Positions 7,235 to 14,874 of a stretch of 64,000 bases of DNA are shown piece after piece (positions within the stretch are counted from its first letter, which is position 1; the number at the start of each line of letters is the position of its first letter). This DNA comes from Micromonospora chokoriensis (GTDB taxonomy: Bacteria; Actinomycetota; Actinomycetes; Mycobacteriales; Micromonosporaceae): assembly GCF_000718555.1 (NCBI RefSeq), contig NZ_JOAN01000011.1, positions 62,001 to 126,000 of the forward strand, given 5' to 3'. The notes beneath the pieces are model-generated. The model made no database searches, was not told where the DNA came from, and saw only the letters and a list, made by a program, of their open reading frames with translations. Both the position numbers and the translations under genes were made by a program.

Positions 7235-8824
7235 GTGCCGTTGCAGAACTGGTTTCTCACCGCAGAGGAACGCGCCAACCCGGTCTCTGGGTTACCCGTG
7301 TGGACCACGGGAAACCTCGCTGAGCCGTTGATTCATGGCGCCGCGTACTTCGACCGGCTGGTCGACGAGGTCGAAGCCCTGGGCCCCGGCGACCACCTGT
7401 TCTTCACCGACTGGCGGGGTGACCCGGACCAGCGGCTACGCCCGGATGGTCCGACCGTGGCCCAGCTCTTCGCGCAGGCCGCCCAACGCGGTGTGGTGGT
7501 CAAGGGGTTGATCTGGCGCTCACACCTCGACGTCCTGGCGTACAGCGAGGCGGAGAACCGCGACCTCAGCGAGACGATCTCGGCGGCCGGTGGGGAGGTG
7601 CTGCTGGATCAACGGGTCCGGCGCGGCGGCTCGCATCACCAGAAGCTCGTGGTGCTGCGGCACCGCGGCGATCCCGAGCGGGACGTCGCCTTCGCCGGCG
7701 GGATCGACCTCTGCCACAGCCGCCGCGATGACGCCGCTCACCATGGCGACCCGCAGCCGGTGCAGATGTCCCCCCGGTACGGACCCAATCCGCCCTGGCA
7801 CGACGTGCAGCTCGCGGTGCGCGGCCCGGTGGTCGGCGCGTTGGACACCCTGTTCCGGGAACGCTGGACCGACCCGATGCCCCTGGACTCGGAGAACCCG
7901 ATGGCCTACCTGCGGGATCGACTGCGCGGCTCCGACCTGCGCCCCGACCCGCTGCCCGAGCAGCCGGCCGATCCGCCACCGTGCGGTCCGCACCAGATCC
8001 AGGTGCTGCGCACCTACCCCGCCGTCCGTCCCCGCTATTCGTTCGCGCCGGACGGCGAGCGGACCGTGGCCCGGGGTTACACCAAGGCGGTACGCCGTGC
8101 CCGCCGACTCATCTACCTGGAGGATCAGTACCTCTGGTCGACCGAGGTCGCGGACCTGTTCGCGCACGCGCTGCGGGACAACCCGGACCTGCACCTGATC
8201 GCCGTCGTCCCCCGACACCCGGACGTGGACGGCAAGCTCGCGTTGCCGCCGAACATGGTCGGGCGCGAGCAGGCGCTGTCGCTGTGTGAGCGGGCCGCAC
8301 CGGAGCGGGTGCACGTGTTCGACGTGGAGAACCACGCCGGCGACCCGGTCTACGTGCACGCCAAGGTGTGTGTGGTCGACGACGTCTGGGCCAGCGTGGG
8401 CAGCGACAACTTCAACCGGCGGTCCTGGACGCACGACAGCGAGTTGTCCTGCGCGGTGCTCGACGACACCCGCGACCAGCGGGAGCCCATCGACCCGGCG
8501 GGGCGAGGCGACGGTGCCCGGACCTTCGCCCGGGACCTACGACTGCGGCTCTGGCGCGAGCACCTGGACCGGGACCCGGACGGCGCGGACGACGCCGACC
8601 TGCTGGACCCGGCGGACGCCGTCGCGGCGGTCACGGCCGCCGCCGACGCGCTACAGCAGTGGTACGACGATGGCCAGGTGGGCGAACGGCCGCCCGGACG
8701 GCTGCGTCCGCACCGCCCCGAGCGGCTGCCGTGGTATACCCGGGCCTGGGCGCTGCCGGTGTACCGGCTGGTCTACGACCCGGACGGCAGGCCACTGCGC
8801 GCGAGGCTGGCCGGCACCTGGTGA
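7235..8824 (+). CDS. Phospholipase D-like phosphatidyltransferase
   Basis: A 529-residue protein of the PLD superfamily with two HKD motifs: HHQKLVVLRHRGD around residue 134 and HAKVCVVDDVWASVGSDN around residue 375. The second is followed by FNRRSW, and these are the paired half-sites needed for phosphodiester transfer. No signal peptide is seen, so it may be cytosolic or membrane-associated (cardiolipin synthase/PLD-like). The GTG at 7235 has AGGGGGG upstream. The last 52 bp overlap tail-to-tail with the gene on the other strand. Confidence 0.85.
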   Translation: MPLQNWFLTAEERANPVSGLPVWTTGNLAEPLIHGAAYFDRLVDEVEALGPGDHLFFTDWRGDPDQRLRPDGPTVAQLFAQAAQRGVVVKGLIWRSHLDVLAYSEAENRDLSETISAAGGEVLLDQRVRRGGSHHQKLVVLRHRGDPERDVAFAGGIDLCHSRRDDAAHHGDPQPVQMSPRYGPNPPWHDVQLAVRGPVVGALDTLFRERWTDPMPLDSENPMAYLRDRLRGSDLRPDPLPEQPADPPPCGPHQIQVLRTYPAVRPRYSFAPDGERTVARGYTKAVRRARRLIYLEDQYLWSTEVADLFAHALRDNPDLHLIAVVPRHPDVDGKLALPPNMVGREQALSLCERAAPERVHVFDVENHAGDPVYVHAKVCVVDDVWASVGSDNFNRRSWTHDSELSCAVLDDTRDQREPIDPAGRGDGARTFARDLRLRLWREHLDRDPDGADDADLLDPADAVAAVTAAADALQQWYDDGQVGERPPGRLRPHRPERLPWYTRAWALPVYRLVYDPDGRPLRARLAGTW

Positions 8825-9522
8825 ACCAGGTGGGCCGGCTCCGGCGCGGCCACCGCGTGGACGCTCAGCCCACCGGGGTAGGCGAACGAGGAGCGCGGCG
8901 AGTAGTAGCCGAAACCGATGGTCAGCGGGTTGGCTGGGCGCAGCGCGTACAGCGGGTGGCTGGGCTGGAGAAACTCCACCGACTCGATCTCGAACGGGGC
9001 GACCGGCTCGGCGACGAACGGGTAGACCGAGCTGAGGAGTTGACCGTCGCGCCGGGTGAAGTAGCGGTGGTGCCCGCTGCTGATCACGTGCCCGGTCTCC
9101 CCCACGTGGCACCGGGCCCGGATCAAGGGCGTGCCGTCGATCTCCGTCTCGGACAGCAGGCCCTCGCCGTTCGCCTCGATCTTGGTCCGGCCGGCGAGCA
9201 CCGGGGCGCCGCGGGCGGCAGCGTACTCACGGACCCGCCGGCTGGACGCTACGTAGTGGGTCCACCAGCCGCCCGGGTTGAGGCCGCCCGGCGCGTCGAC
9301 GCCCAGTAGCGAGACGCCGAGGTAGGTCAGCGAGTACGCGCCGAAGCCGGAGGTCTGCGTCTCGTCGTCGACGACGTACTGGTTGAGGAAGACCTGCCGG
9401 TCCGGGCGGGGGCAAAGCCCTGGCGGGACCATTGCGGCGACCGCGTCCGGGTCCGCCGGCAGCCAGCTGAAGTAGAGGGTGCGACTGTTCACGACGAGCT
9501 GGGGAGCGGCTGGATCGAGCAC
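8773..9522 (-). CDS. Acetoacetate decarboxylase (ADC)-like protein
   Basis: A 249-residue protein resembling the acetoacetate decarboxylase superfamily. LYFSWLPADPDAVAAMVPPG is the usual opening, and Lys114 in AGRTKIEANGEG is a candidate for the Schiff-base lysine, although the surrounding pattern differs from true ADC. Substrate and activity are therefore uncertain. The GTG at 9522 is preceded by GGAGG. Its 3' end overlaps the phospholipase gene by 52 bp on the opposite strand, so convergent transcription would produce complementary 3' ends. Confidence 0.7.
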   Translation of the reverse strand: MLDPAAPQLVVNSRTLYFSWLPADPDAVAAMVPPGLCPRPDRQVFLNQYVVDDETQTSGFGAYSLTYLGVSLLGVDAPGGLNPGGWWTHYVASSRRVREYAAARGAPVLAGRTKIEANGEGLLSETEIDGTPLIRARCHVGETGHVISSGHHRYFTRRDGQLLSSVYPFVAEPVAPFEIESVEFLQPSHPLYALRPANPLTIGFGYYSPRSSFAYPGGLSVHAVAAPEPAHLVHQVPASLARSGLPSGS

Positions 9523-9900
9523 GGTGCCTCCGAACCGGGTATGTACACGCGACGCTACGGCCGGTCCCGCCAGCGGGACAACGACGGATAGTCGACACTC
9601 CTGCCCACTTGTCGGATTTCATGTTGACCAGTCGACGTGACCCGGGAGGGCCGACCGGTCGGGCTGGTTGGACGACCGGGCAGCGCAGCATGACCAGGAA
9701 AGCGGGTAAGGATCCTCACAACCACCCCAGCTTTCGCACCATTCGCCCCTTTCATGTTTGAAAACCCCTTAAGTACATCAGCCTTTCGGCTAGATTTCGG
9801 GGAGACGATCAGGTTAAGGTGACTCCCGAACGGCCCATTGAAAGCTAAACCAAAGCGTCACGTCTTTTTGTCCGCGGACGAGGTGCAGGGAGGACCACCA
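9523..9900. other. Intergenic leader between ADC-like and sigma-factor genes
   Basis: This stretch of 378 bp has no supportable gene. Positions about 9740-9870 are markedly AT-richer than the surroundings and should hold the sigma-factor promoter and a long 5' leader. I could not match a SigF/SigB-type promoter with confidence; GTTT at 9756-9759 lacks a properly spaced GGGTA partner. Confidence 0.5.
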
Positions 9901-10725
9901 ATGACCGCGCCAACGATCACCGAGCAGCCGAGCGTCGCCGCCAAGGCCACCACCAAGCTCGATCCGCGTGCTCTCACCGACAGCGCCGCCGACCTGCTCA
10001 ACGCGATGGCCGCGCTGCCCGCCGACCACCCGTCGCGCCCCGCGCTACGGGACCGGGCGATCGAGGCTTGGTTGCCGCTCGCCAACCACCTGGCCCACCG
10101 CTACAGCGGGCGCGGCGAGCCGAACGACGATCTGGCGCAGACCGCAGCGATCGGCCTGATCAAGGCCATCGACAAGTTCGACCCGTCGCGCGGTGTCGAC
10201 TTCGCCGGCTACGCGATCCCCACCATCATCGGCGAGCTCAAGCGGCACTTCCGAGACCGCACCTGGGACATTCGGGTGCCCCGCCGGCTTCAGGAGCTGC
10301 GGCTGGCCATCTCCGACGCCAACAGCTCGCTCCTGCAGACCCTCGGCCGCTCGCCGACCGTCGCCGACATCGCCGCGCACCTCAAGCTCACCGAGGAAGA
10401 GGTGCTGGAGGGCCTGGAAGGCGCCCGCGCGTACAACGCCGTGTCGCTCTCCACCCCGACCGGCGACGGCGAGCGCGCCACCGAGCTGGGCGACATGCTC
10501 GGCGGCGAGGACAGCGAGTTCGAGCTGGCCGAGCTGCGGGTCGCCCTCGGCCCGGCACTGGCCACCCTCGACGAGCGCGAGCAGAAGATCCTCACGCTGC
10601 GCTTCTACGGCAACCTGACCCAGTCGCAGATCGCCGACCAGATCGGCGTCTCGCAGATGCATGTCTCGCGGCTGCTGACCCGGGCGCTGACCAAGCTGCG
10701 CGGCCAGCTCCACGGCACCTACTGA
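9901..10725 (+). CDS. RNA polymerase sigma factor, SigB/SigF/SigG subfamily
   Basis: A 274-residue group 3 sigma factor. Region 2 is at about residues 70-140 (EPNDDLAQTAAIGLIKAIDK, FDPSRGVDFAGYAIPTIIGE, DIRVPRRLQEL), region 3 follows (LTEEEVLEGLEGA), and the region 4 helix-turn-helix is near the end (NLTQSQIADQIGVSQMHVSR). Like other SigB/SigF proteins it lacks region 1.1. These factors control stress or developmental genes and are usually held by an anti-sigma kinase, but no RsbW-like gene is adjacent, so partners must be encoded elsewhere. GGGAGG stands eight bases before the ATG. Confidence 0.93.
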   Translation: MTAPTITEQPSVAAKATTKLDPRALTDSAADLLNAMAALPADHPSRPALRDRAIEAWLPLANHLAHRYSGRGEPNDDLAQTAAIGLIKAIDKFDPSRGVDFAGYAIPTIIGELKRHFRDRTWDIRVPRRLQELRLAISDANSSLLQTLGRSPTVADIAAHLKLTEEEVLEGLEGARAYNAVSLSTPTGDGERATELGDMLGGEDSEFELAELRVALGPALATLDEREQKILTLRFYGNLTQSQIADQIGVSQMHVSRLLTRALTKLRGQLHGTY

Positions 10726-10740
10726 GCAGTTTGACGAAAC

Positions 10741-10769
10741 GAGGGCCGGGTCCACTGGACCCGGCCCTC
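10741..10769 (+). terminator. Strong hairpin after the sigma-factor gene
   Basis: A perfect 13-bp stem (10741-10753 with 10757-10769) around a 3-base loop ACT begins 15 bp after the sigma-factor stop. It is followed by GCCCGTTTCC, as is common for terminators in GC-rich actinobacteria that lack a long T tract. Confidence 0.8.
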
Positions 10770-10779
10770 GCCCGTTTCC

Positions 10780-10805
10780 GTGGTGTCACGTATACGGGAC
10801 ACCAC
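10780..10805. terminator. Second hairpin, probably for the GNAT-APC operon
   Basis: GTGGTGTC (10780-10787) and GACACCAC (10798-10805) form a perfect 8-bp stem with a 10-base loop. It lies 33 bp past the stop of the leftward GNAT gene and behind the sigma-factor terminator, so it probably ends transcription from the right. Confidence 0.55.
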
Positions 10806-10838
10806 GACCGCAGGATGTACCGGTAGGCAGCTACCCGG

Positions 10839-11429
10839 TCAGCGCCCGACCGGCTCCCGCCACATCGGCCAGAACGGCGTGCCGTCGGGCACCCGGAACG
10901 GTTCGCCGGCCAGGTAGCCGTGCCGCGCGTACAGGTCCCGGCTGCGCGGGCTGCTCGCCTCCAGGTACGCCGGCATCGCGTTGGCGTCCAGCCAGGCGTG
11001 GTGGTGCCGCATCAGCGCGCTGCCCAGCCCCTGCCCCTGCCGGTCCGGCCGGGTCGCCAGGAACGCGAGGTGGTGGTGATCCGGATGCGGGTGGTTCGCC
11101 GCGAACAGCTCGTCGAGGTGCTGGAACCGGTCGGTCCACTCGCCGCAGGCGGCGGCCAGTCGGGCGTCGTACTCCGCCGGCGGCGGCGCCGGCTCGCCGA
11201 CCGACGGAAACCAGACCGCGACCGAGGCACGGTCCGCGGTGGCGTGGACCATGCCGTGCCGCATCGCGTGCTCGACCAGGATCTCGAAGTCGCCGGCCAG
11301 CACGGCCTCCCGCTTACTCGCGTCGGGCACCAGCCAGTACGTCACCTCCAGAACGGTGAACGCCTCGGCGATCCGACCCGCCACGAAGGTGGTGTCCTCC
11401 GGCCCGAGTTGCTCGATGACCACGCTCAT
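10839..11429 (-). CDS. GNAT-family N-acetyltransferase
   Basis: A 196-residue GNAT enzyme. The acetyl-CoA loop is clear: FLATRPDRQGQGLGSALMRH (Q/R-x-x-G-x-G/A pattern), followed by YLEASSPRSRDLYARHGYLA, which holds the conserved Ser/Asn and Tyr positions. The substrate cannot be predicted. The start ATG overlaps the stop of the upstream transporter gene (ATGA), so the pair is one operon and the enzyme may act on what the transporter brings in. Confidence 0.85.
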   Translation of the reverse strand: MSVVIEQLGPEDTTFVAGRIAEAFTVLEVTYWLVPDASKREAVLAGDFEILVEHAMRHGMVHATADRASVAVWFPSVGEPAPPPAEYDARLAAACGEWTDRFQHLDELFAANHPHPDHHHLAFLATRPDRQGQGLGSALMRHHHAWLDANAMPAYLEASSPRSRDLYARHGYLAGEPFRVPDGTPFWPMWREPVGR

Positions 11430-12934
11430 CGGGTTGCCTCCACAGTGGCCGGCGCGTCCGGCGTTACGGCGGCGGCGCTCGCCGCGCCCAGGCCGATCCG
11501 GGCGTACGTGTCCGGGCGGTTGCTGCGCAGCAGCAGCGCCCAGCCGATGCCCAGCAGAGCGGCCACCGGGTACGCGGCGGGCAGCGCCCAGCGCAGGGTG
11601 GAGTCCGGCGCGACGCCGAGCAGGTTGGCGAAGTTCGACACGGCCAGCCAGATGATCACGAAGAGCGCGATGGTAGCCAGGCCGGGTGCGATGGCCCGCC
11701 GCCAGAGGTTCTCGCCCCCGCCGGATCGGGCGAAGTAGGCCATCACCGCCACCGAGGTGGTGGCGATCAGCAGCAGGACGCCGAATCCGCCGGTCGTGCC
11801 GACCCAGAAGAACAGCTGCACCACCGGTTCCCAGCCGTTGACCGCGTACAGCAGGATGACCACCAGACCGAGGACGCTCTGCGCCACCGAGGCGGCCCGC
11901 GGTGCCCCGGTACGCGCCGAGGTCTGCCCGAACACCGCCGGCAGCACCCGCTCCCGACCGAGCGCGAACGTGTAGCGGGCCGTGGTGTTGTGGAACGAGA
12001 TCATCGCGGCCAGCACCGAGGTCAGGAAGAGCACCTGCCCGATGGTGACCGCCGTCTCGCCGAGCTGCGCGGCGGCCAGGTTGAAGATCAGCTCGACGCT
12101 CTGCTCACCGGCCTCGGCGACGATCTGGTCCTGCCCGACGGCGACCGTCATGGTCCAGGACGACAGCGCGTAGAGCCCGGCGATGATCGCCACCGAGAGG
12201 TAGGTGGCCAGCGGCACCGTGCGCTTCGGGTCCTTGCTCTCCTCGCTGAAGACGACCGCGGACTCGAAGCCGACGAAGCCGAGGACGGCCAACACCAGCA
12301 CCGCGCCGAGCCCCGGCACGAAGAGGTTGTCCGGGGAGAACGAGGCGAAGCTGACCTGACCGTCGGCGGGGTTGCCGAGCTGTCCCAGGTCGAAGACGAG
12401 GACCACGACGATCTCGGCGACCAGCAGCGCGGCCAGGACCATGCCGTTGAGGTCGACCCGGAGCAGGCCGAGCAGGCCGACCAACGCCCAGGCCACCAGG
12501 GCCACGACGGCCCAGTGCGGGTGCCCACCGAAGATCCGGTCGAGCACCGGCTCGGCCGCCGCGCCGATGGTTCCGTAGAGCCCGACCTGCAGCGCGTTGT
12601 ACGCGATCAGCGCGACCCAGGCCGCGCCGACGCCGGCGGGTCGCCCGAGACCCCTGGAGACGTAGGCGTAGAAGGCGCCGGCGTTCTCCACCCGGCGCGA
12701 CATCGCCACGTAACCCACCGAGAACAGGGCGAGCACCGCGGCGATCAGCAGGAAGGCCAGCGGGATGCCGGTCACCCCGATGACGCCGTAGCCGGTGGTG
12801 ACAACGCCGGCCACCACGGTCAGCGGCGCGGCGGCGGAGAGGACGAAGAAGATCACCGATGGGACGCCGAGACGGCCTCGGGCCAGCGCTTCGGAGACGT
12901 TGCTGGGTCGGTCGACTGTCGATGTCGGGGGCAT
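11426..12934 (-). CDS. APC-superfamily amino acid permease
   Basis: A 502-residue APC transporter with about 12 hydrophobic segments. The N-terminal LGVPSVIFFVLSAAAPLTVV and the glycine-rich GYGVIGVTGIPLAFLL belong to TM1-TM2 of the amino acid/polyamine/organocation family. GFVGFESAVVFSEESKDPKR is the conserved TM6-loop signature seen in amino acid permeases. GGAG precedes the ATG at 12934. It is the first gene of a two-gene operon with a GNAT acetyltransferase; the transported amino acid is unknown. Confidence 0.88.
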   Translation of the reverse strand: MPPTSTVDRPSNVSEALARGRLGVPSVIFFVLSAAAPLTVVAGVVTTGYGVIGVTGIPLAFLLIAAVLALFSVGYVAMSRRVENAGAFYAYVSRGLGRPAGVGAAWVALIAYNALQVGLYGTIGAAAEPVLDRIFGGHPHWAVVALVAWALVGLLGLLRVDLNGMVLAALLVAEIVVVLVFDLGQLGNPADGQVSFASFSPDNLFVPGLGAVLVLAVLGFVGFESAVVFSEESKDPKRTVPLATYLSVAIIAGLYALSSWTMTVAVGQDQIVAEAGEQSVELIFNLAAAQLGETAVTIGQVLFLTSVLAAMISFHNTTARYTFALGRERVLPAVFGQTSARTGAPRAASVAQSVLGLVVILLYAVNGWEPVVQLFFWVGTTGGFGVLLLIATTSVAVMAYFARSGGGENLWRRAIAPGLATIALFVIIWLAVSNFANLLGVAPDSTLRWALPAAYPVAALLGIGWALLLRSNRPDTYARIGLGAASAAAVTPDAPATVEATR

Positions 12935-12980
12935 ACGACTACTCCGATCGTCGAGGGGAGGGTTGGGGGTGCCGAGGGGA

Positions 12981-13607
12981 TCAGGGAATGCCGCGCAGCA
13001 CGGCGGCGCCGACGGCGGCCTCGGTGTGCCCGACGAGTTCCTTGAGGGGGCCCGGCAGCGCGGGGATGAGCACGTTGAGCCGGTGGTGCGCGCGAGGGCC
13101 GGCGCTCCACAGCACCTCGCGGGTCAGCCCGGCGGCCACGACCAGGCCGAGCAGCAGCGCGTCCGGCACGCCCGGTGGATCCGGCCGGTCCAGCAGGGCT
13201 CGCAGCCGGGTGGCCGGCCAGGCCACCGCGTTCAGGTCGATCGGCAGATAGCTGACCGTGGTGCGCAGCAGCCGTCGACTCTCCTGGCGGCGCAGCACAC
13301 CGGCGCGGGCCAGCCGCTCCCCCACCGAGGTCGTCGCGCTCTGCGCCAGGAAGCTGAGCCAGGTGCGCAACTCCTGGTGCTGGGGTTCGCCGATCAACTG
13401 GTCCAGGACGGTGTGCGCCAGCGCGTCGGCCGGCGGACGCCGGTCGATGACGGTGACCCGCCCGGCCTGAACGGTGATGTGTCCATACAGGAGCAGTTCG
13501 CCGAGGAGCCCGCCGGCGAGCCCGAGGCCGGTCGCCGCCGGGTGCAGTTTTGCCTTGCCACGACTGTCGTTGTGAGCGATCAGGAAGAACTCGTCGGCGA
13601 TGAGCAA
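12981..13607 (-). CDS. GPP34 (GOLPH3/Vps74-like) phosphoprotein family
   Basis: A 208-residue protein of the GPP34 family, the bacterial relatives of the Golgi phosphoinositide-binding protein GOLPH3. It starts LLIADEFFLIAHNDSRGKAK and continues GLAGGLLGELLLYGHITVQA, the conserved core, ending with an alpha-helical C-terminus. The bacterial function is unknown, though these genes are abundant in actinobacteria. TTG at 13607 is preferred: GGGAGGG lies just upstream, and starts further upstream would add a Cys/Arg-rich non-family extension. It lies immediately upstream of, and in the same direction as, the APC operon. Confidence 0.85.
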   Translation of the reverse strand: MLIADEFFLIAHNDSRGKAKLHPAATGLGLAGGLLGELLLYGHITVQAGRVTVIDRRPPADALAHTVLDQLIGEPQHQELRTWLSFLAQSATTSVGERLARAGVLRRQESRRLLRTTVSYLPIDLNAVAWPATRLRALLDRPDPPGVPDALLLGLVVAAGLTREVLWSAGPRAHHRLNVLIPALPGPLKELVGHTEAAVGAAVLRGIP

Positions 13608-13672
13608 CGGCCCTCCCGCACAGATGTGTGTCCACAGTGATCGCGACCGGGAAAGGATGCACCGACAGCTAC

Positions 13673-13711
13673 TGCAACGCAACTCCCAGATTTGAAAGTT
13701 GCACTCCGTGC
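13673..13711. promoter_or_regulatory. Inverted repeats upstream of the XRE/DUF397 pair
   Basis: TGCAAC (13673-13678) and GCAACT (13679-13684) are mirrored by AGTTGC/GTTGCA (13697-13703). A smaller palindrome GCAC-TCC-GTGC (13701-13711) overlaps the right half, and TTGAAA at 13692-13697 lies between the arms. The cluster sits in the divergent GPP34/XRE region, 40 bp before the XRE start, and probably binds the XRE protein. Confidence 0.45.
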
Positions 13712-13750
13712 AGGCGCGACCTGCGGATCTTGTCGTGACAGACTCGGACG

Positions 13751-14617
13751 GTGACCGCCACCCCCACCATCCGACCCGCCGCCAGCCCCACCGTGCGCCG
13801 ACGACGCATCGCCAGAGAGCTCCGCCAACTCCGGGAACGCGCGGGCATGACCCTCGATGTGGCCGCCCGGCAACTCGACATGTCGAAGAGCAACCTCTCC
13901 CGGATCGAGACCGCGCAGATCGGCATCAAACCGCGCGACGTCCGGGCCGCGCTCGCGCTCTACGAGGTGACCGGCGCGGATGCCGAGGCGCTTATCGAGA
14001 TCGCCCGGGGGGCGCAGCAGCGCGGCTGGTGGCAGAAGTACAGCGACGTACTCCCCGAGTGGTTCGAGTTCTACGTCGGGCTGGAGGCCGAGGCGGCGGC
14101 GCTGCGCACGTACGAGGCCGAGGCGGTGCCGGGGCTGTTGCAGACCGAGGCGTACGCCCGGGAGATCTTCCGGCGCACCGCAGGCGAGGACGGCTTGGAA
14201 CGCAAGGTCGCCGCCCGCCTGCACCGGCAGGAGGTGCTGCGCCGCGAGGACCCGGTCGACCTGTCGGTGGTCGTCAACGAGGCGGTGCTCCTGCGCCCGG
14301 TCGGCGGCAGCGCGGTGATGGCTGAGCAGTTGATCCACATGAGCCGGATCGCTCAGTTACCCAACGTGACAATCCAGGTACTTCCATTCGCTGTCGGCGG
14401 GCATCCGGCGATGAGCACCCCGTACGTGATCCTCAACTTCGCCGACGCCGCTGACGCGTCCGTGGTTTACCTGGATAACCTCACGATGGGGCTGGCGTTG
14501 GAGGATGCCGATCAAGTGCTCGGGTATAGCCTTCTGCACGAGGAGCTGTGCCGGATCGCGCTTGATCCAACGGCGTCGTTGACCCGTATTGAGCACGCTT
14601 CTCGTAACTTTGCGTGA
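13751..14617 (+). CDS. XRE-family regulator with DUF5753 domain
   Basis: A 288-residue protein. The helix-turn-helix is at about residues 20-56 (ELRQLRERAGMTLDVAARQL, DMSKSNLSRIETAQ). The C-terminal two thirds is the DUF5753 domain (YEAEAVPGLLQTEAYAREIF, ASVVYLDNLTMGLALED). These XRE-DUF5753 proteins are typically paired with a small DUF397 protein, as here, 41 bp downstream; the best-known relatives act in actinomycete development and antibiotic control. The start is GTG at 13751. Regulation by the upstream inverted repeats is likely. Confidence 0.9.
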   Translation: MTATPTIRPAASPTVRRRRIARELRQLRERAGMTLDVAARQLDMSKSNLSRIETAQIGIKPRDVRAALALYEVTGADAEALIEIARGAQQRGWWQKYSDVLPEWFEFYVGLEAEAAALRTYEAEAVPGLLQTEAYAREIFRRTAGEDGLERKVAARLHRQEVLRREDPVDLSVVVNEAVLLRPVGGSAVMAEQLIHMSRIAQLPNVTIQVLPFAVGGHPAMSTPYVILNFADAADASVVYLDNLTMGLALEDADQVLGYSLLHEELCRIALDPTASLTRIEHASRNFA

Positions 14618-14658
14618 CCGCGTCTGCGGCACGCCGACGCAGACGAGAGGTACCGCGG

Positions 14659-14859
14659 ATGACGGCGTACGACCTGACCCGAGCAGACTGGCGCACCAGT
14701 ACGCGCAGCAGCGGCAACGGCAACTGCGTGGAGGTCGCGACAGTCGACGGTCAGGTCGCCGTCCGCGACAGCAAGGACCGCTCCGGTCCGGTGCTCGCCT
14801 TCGGTGCGGCGGCCTGGCGGGCCTTCGTGCTCGGCGTCGACGAGGTCCGTCGCTCCTGA
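14659..14859 (+). CDS. DUF397 small protein, partner of the XRE regulator
   Basis: A 66-residue DUF397 protein: DWRTSTRSSGNGNCVEVA, then VAVRDSKDRSGPVLAFGAAA with the invariant RDSK and the terminal W-R-x-F segment. The ATG at 14659 has GAGAGG at 14645-14650; an upstream in-frame start at 14614 overlaps the end of the XRE gene and adds a non-family tail. DUF397 proteins are thought to work with the neighbouring XRE-DUF5753 regulator, but the mechanism is not settled. Confidence 0.9.
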   Translation: MTAYDLTRADWRTSTRSSGNGNCVEVATVDGQVAVRDSKDRSGPVLAFGAAAWRAFVLGVDEVRRS

Positions 14860-14874
14860 GCCACCAGCGCGTCG

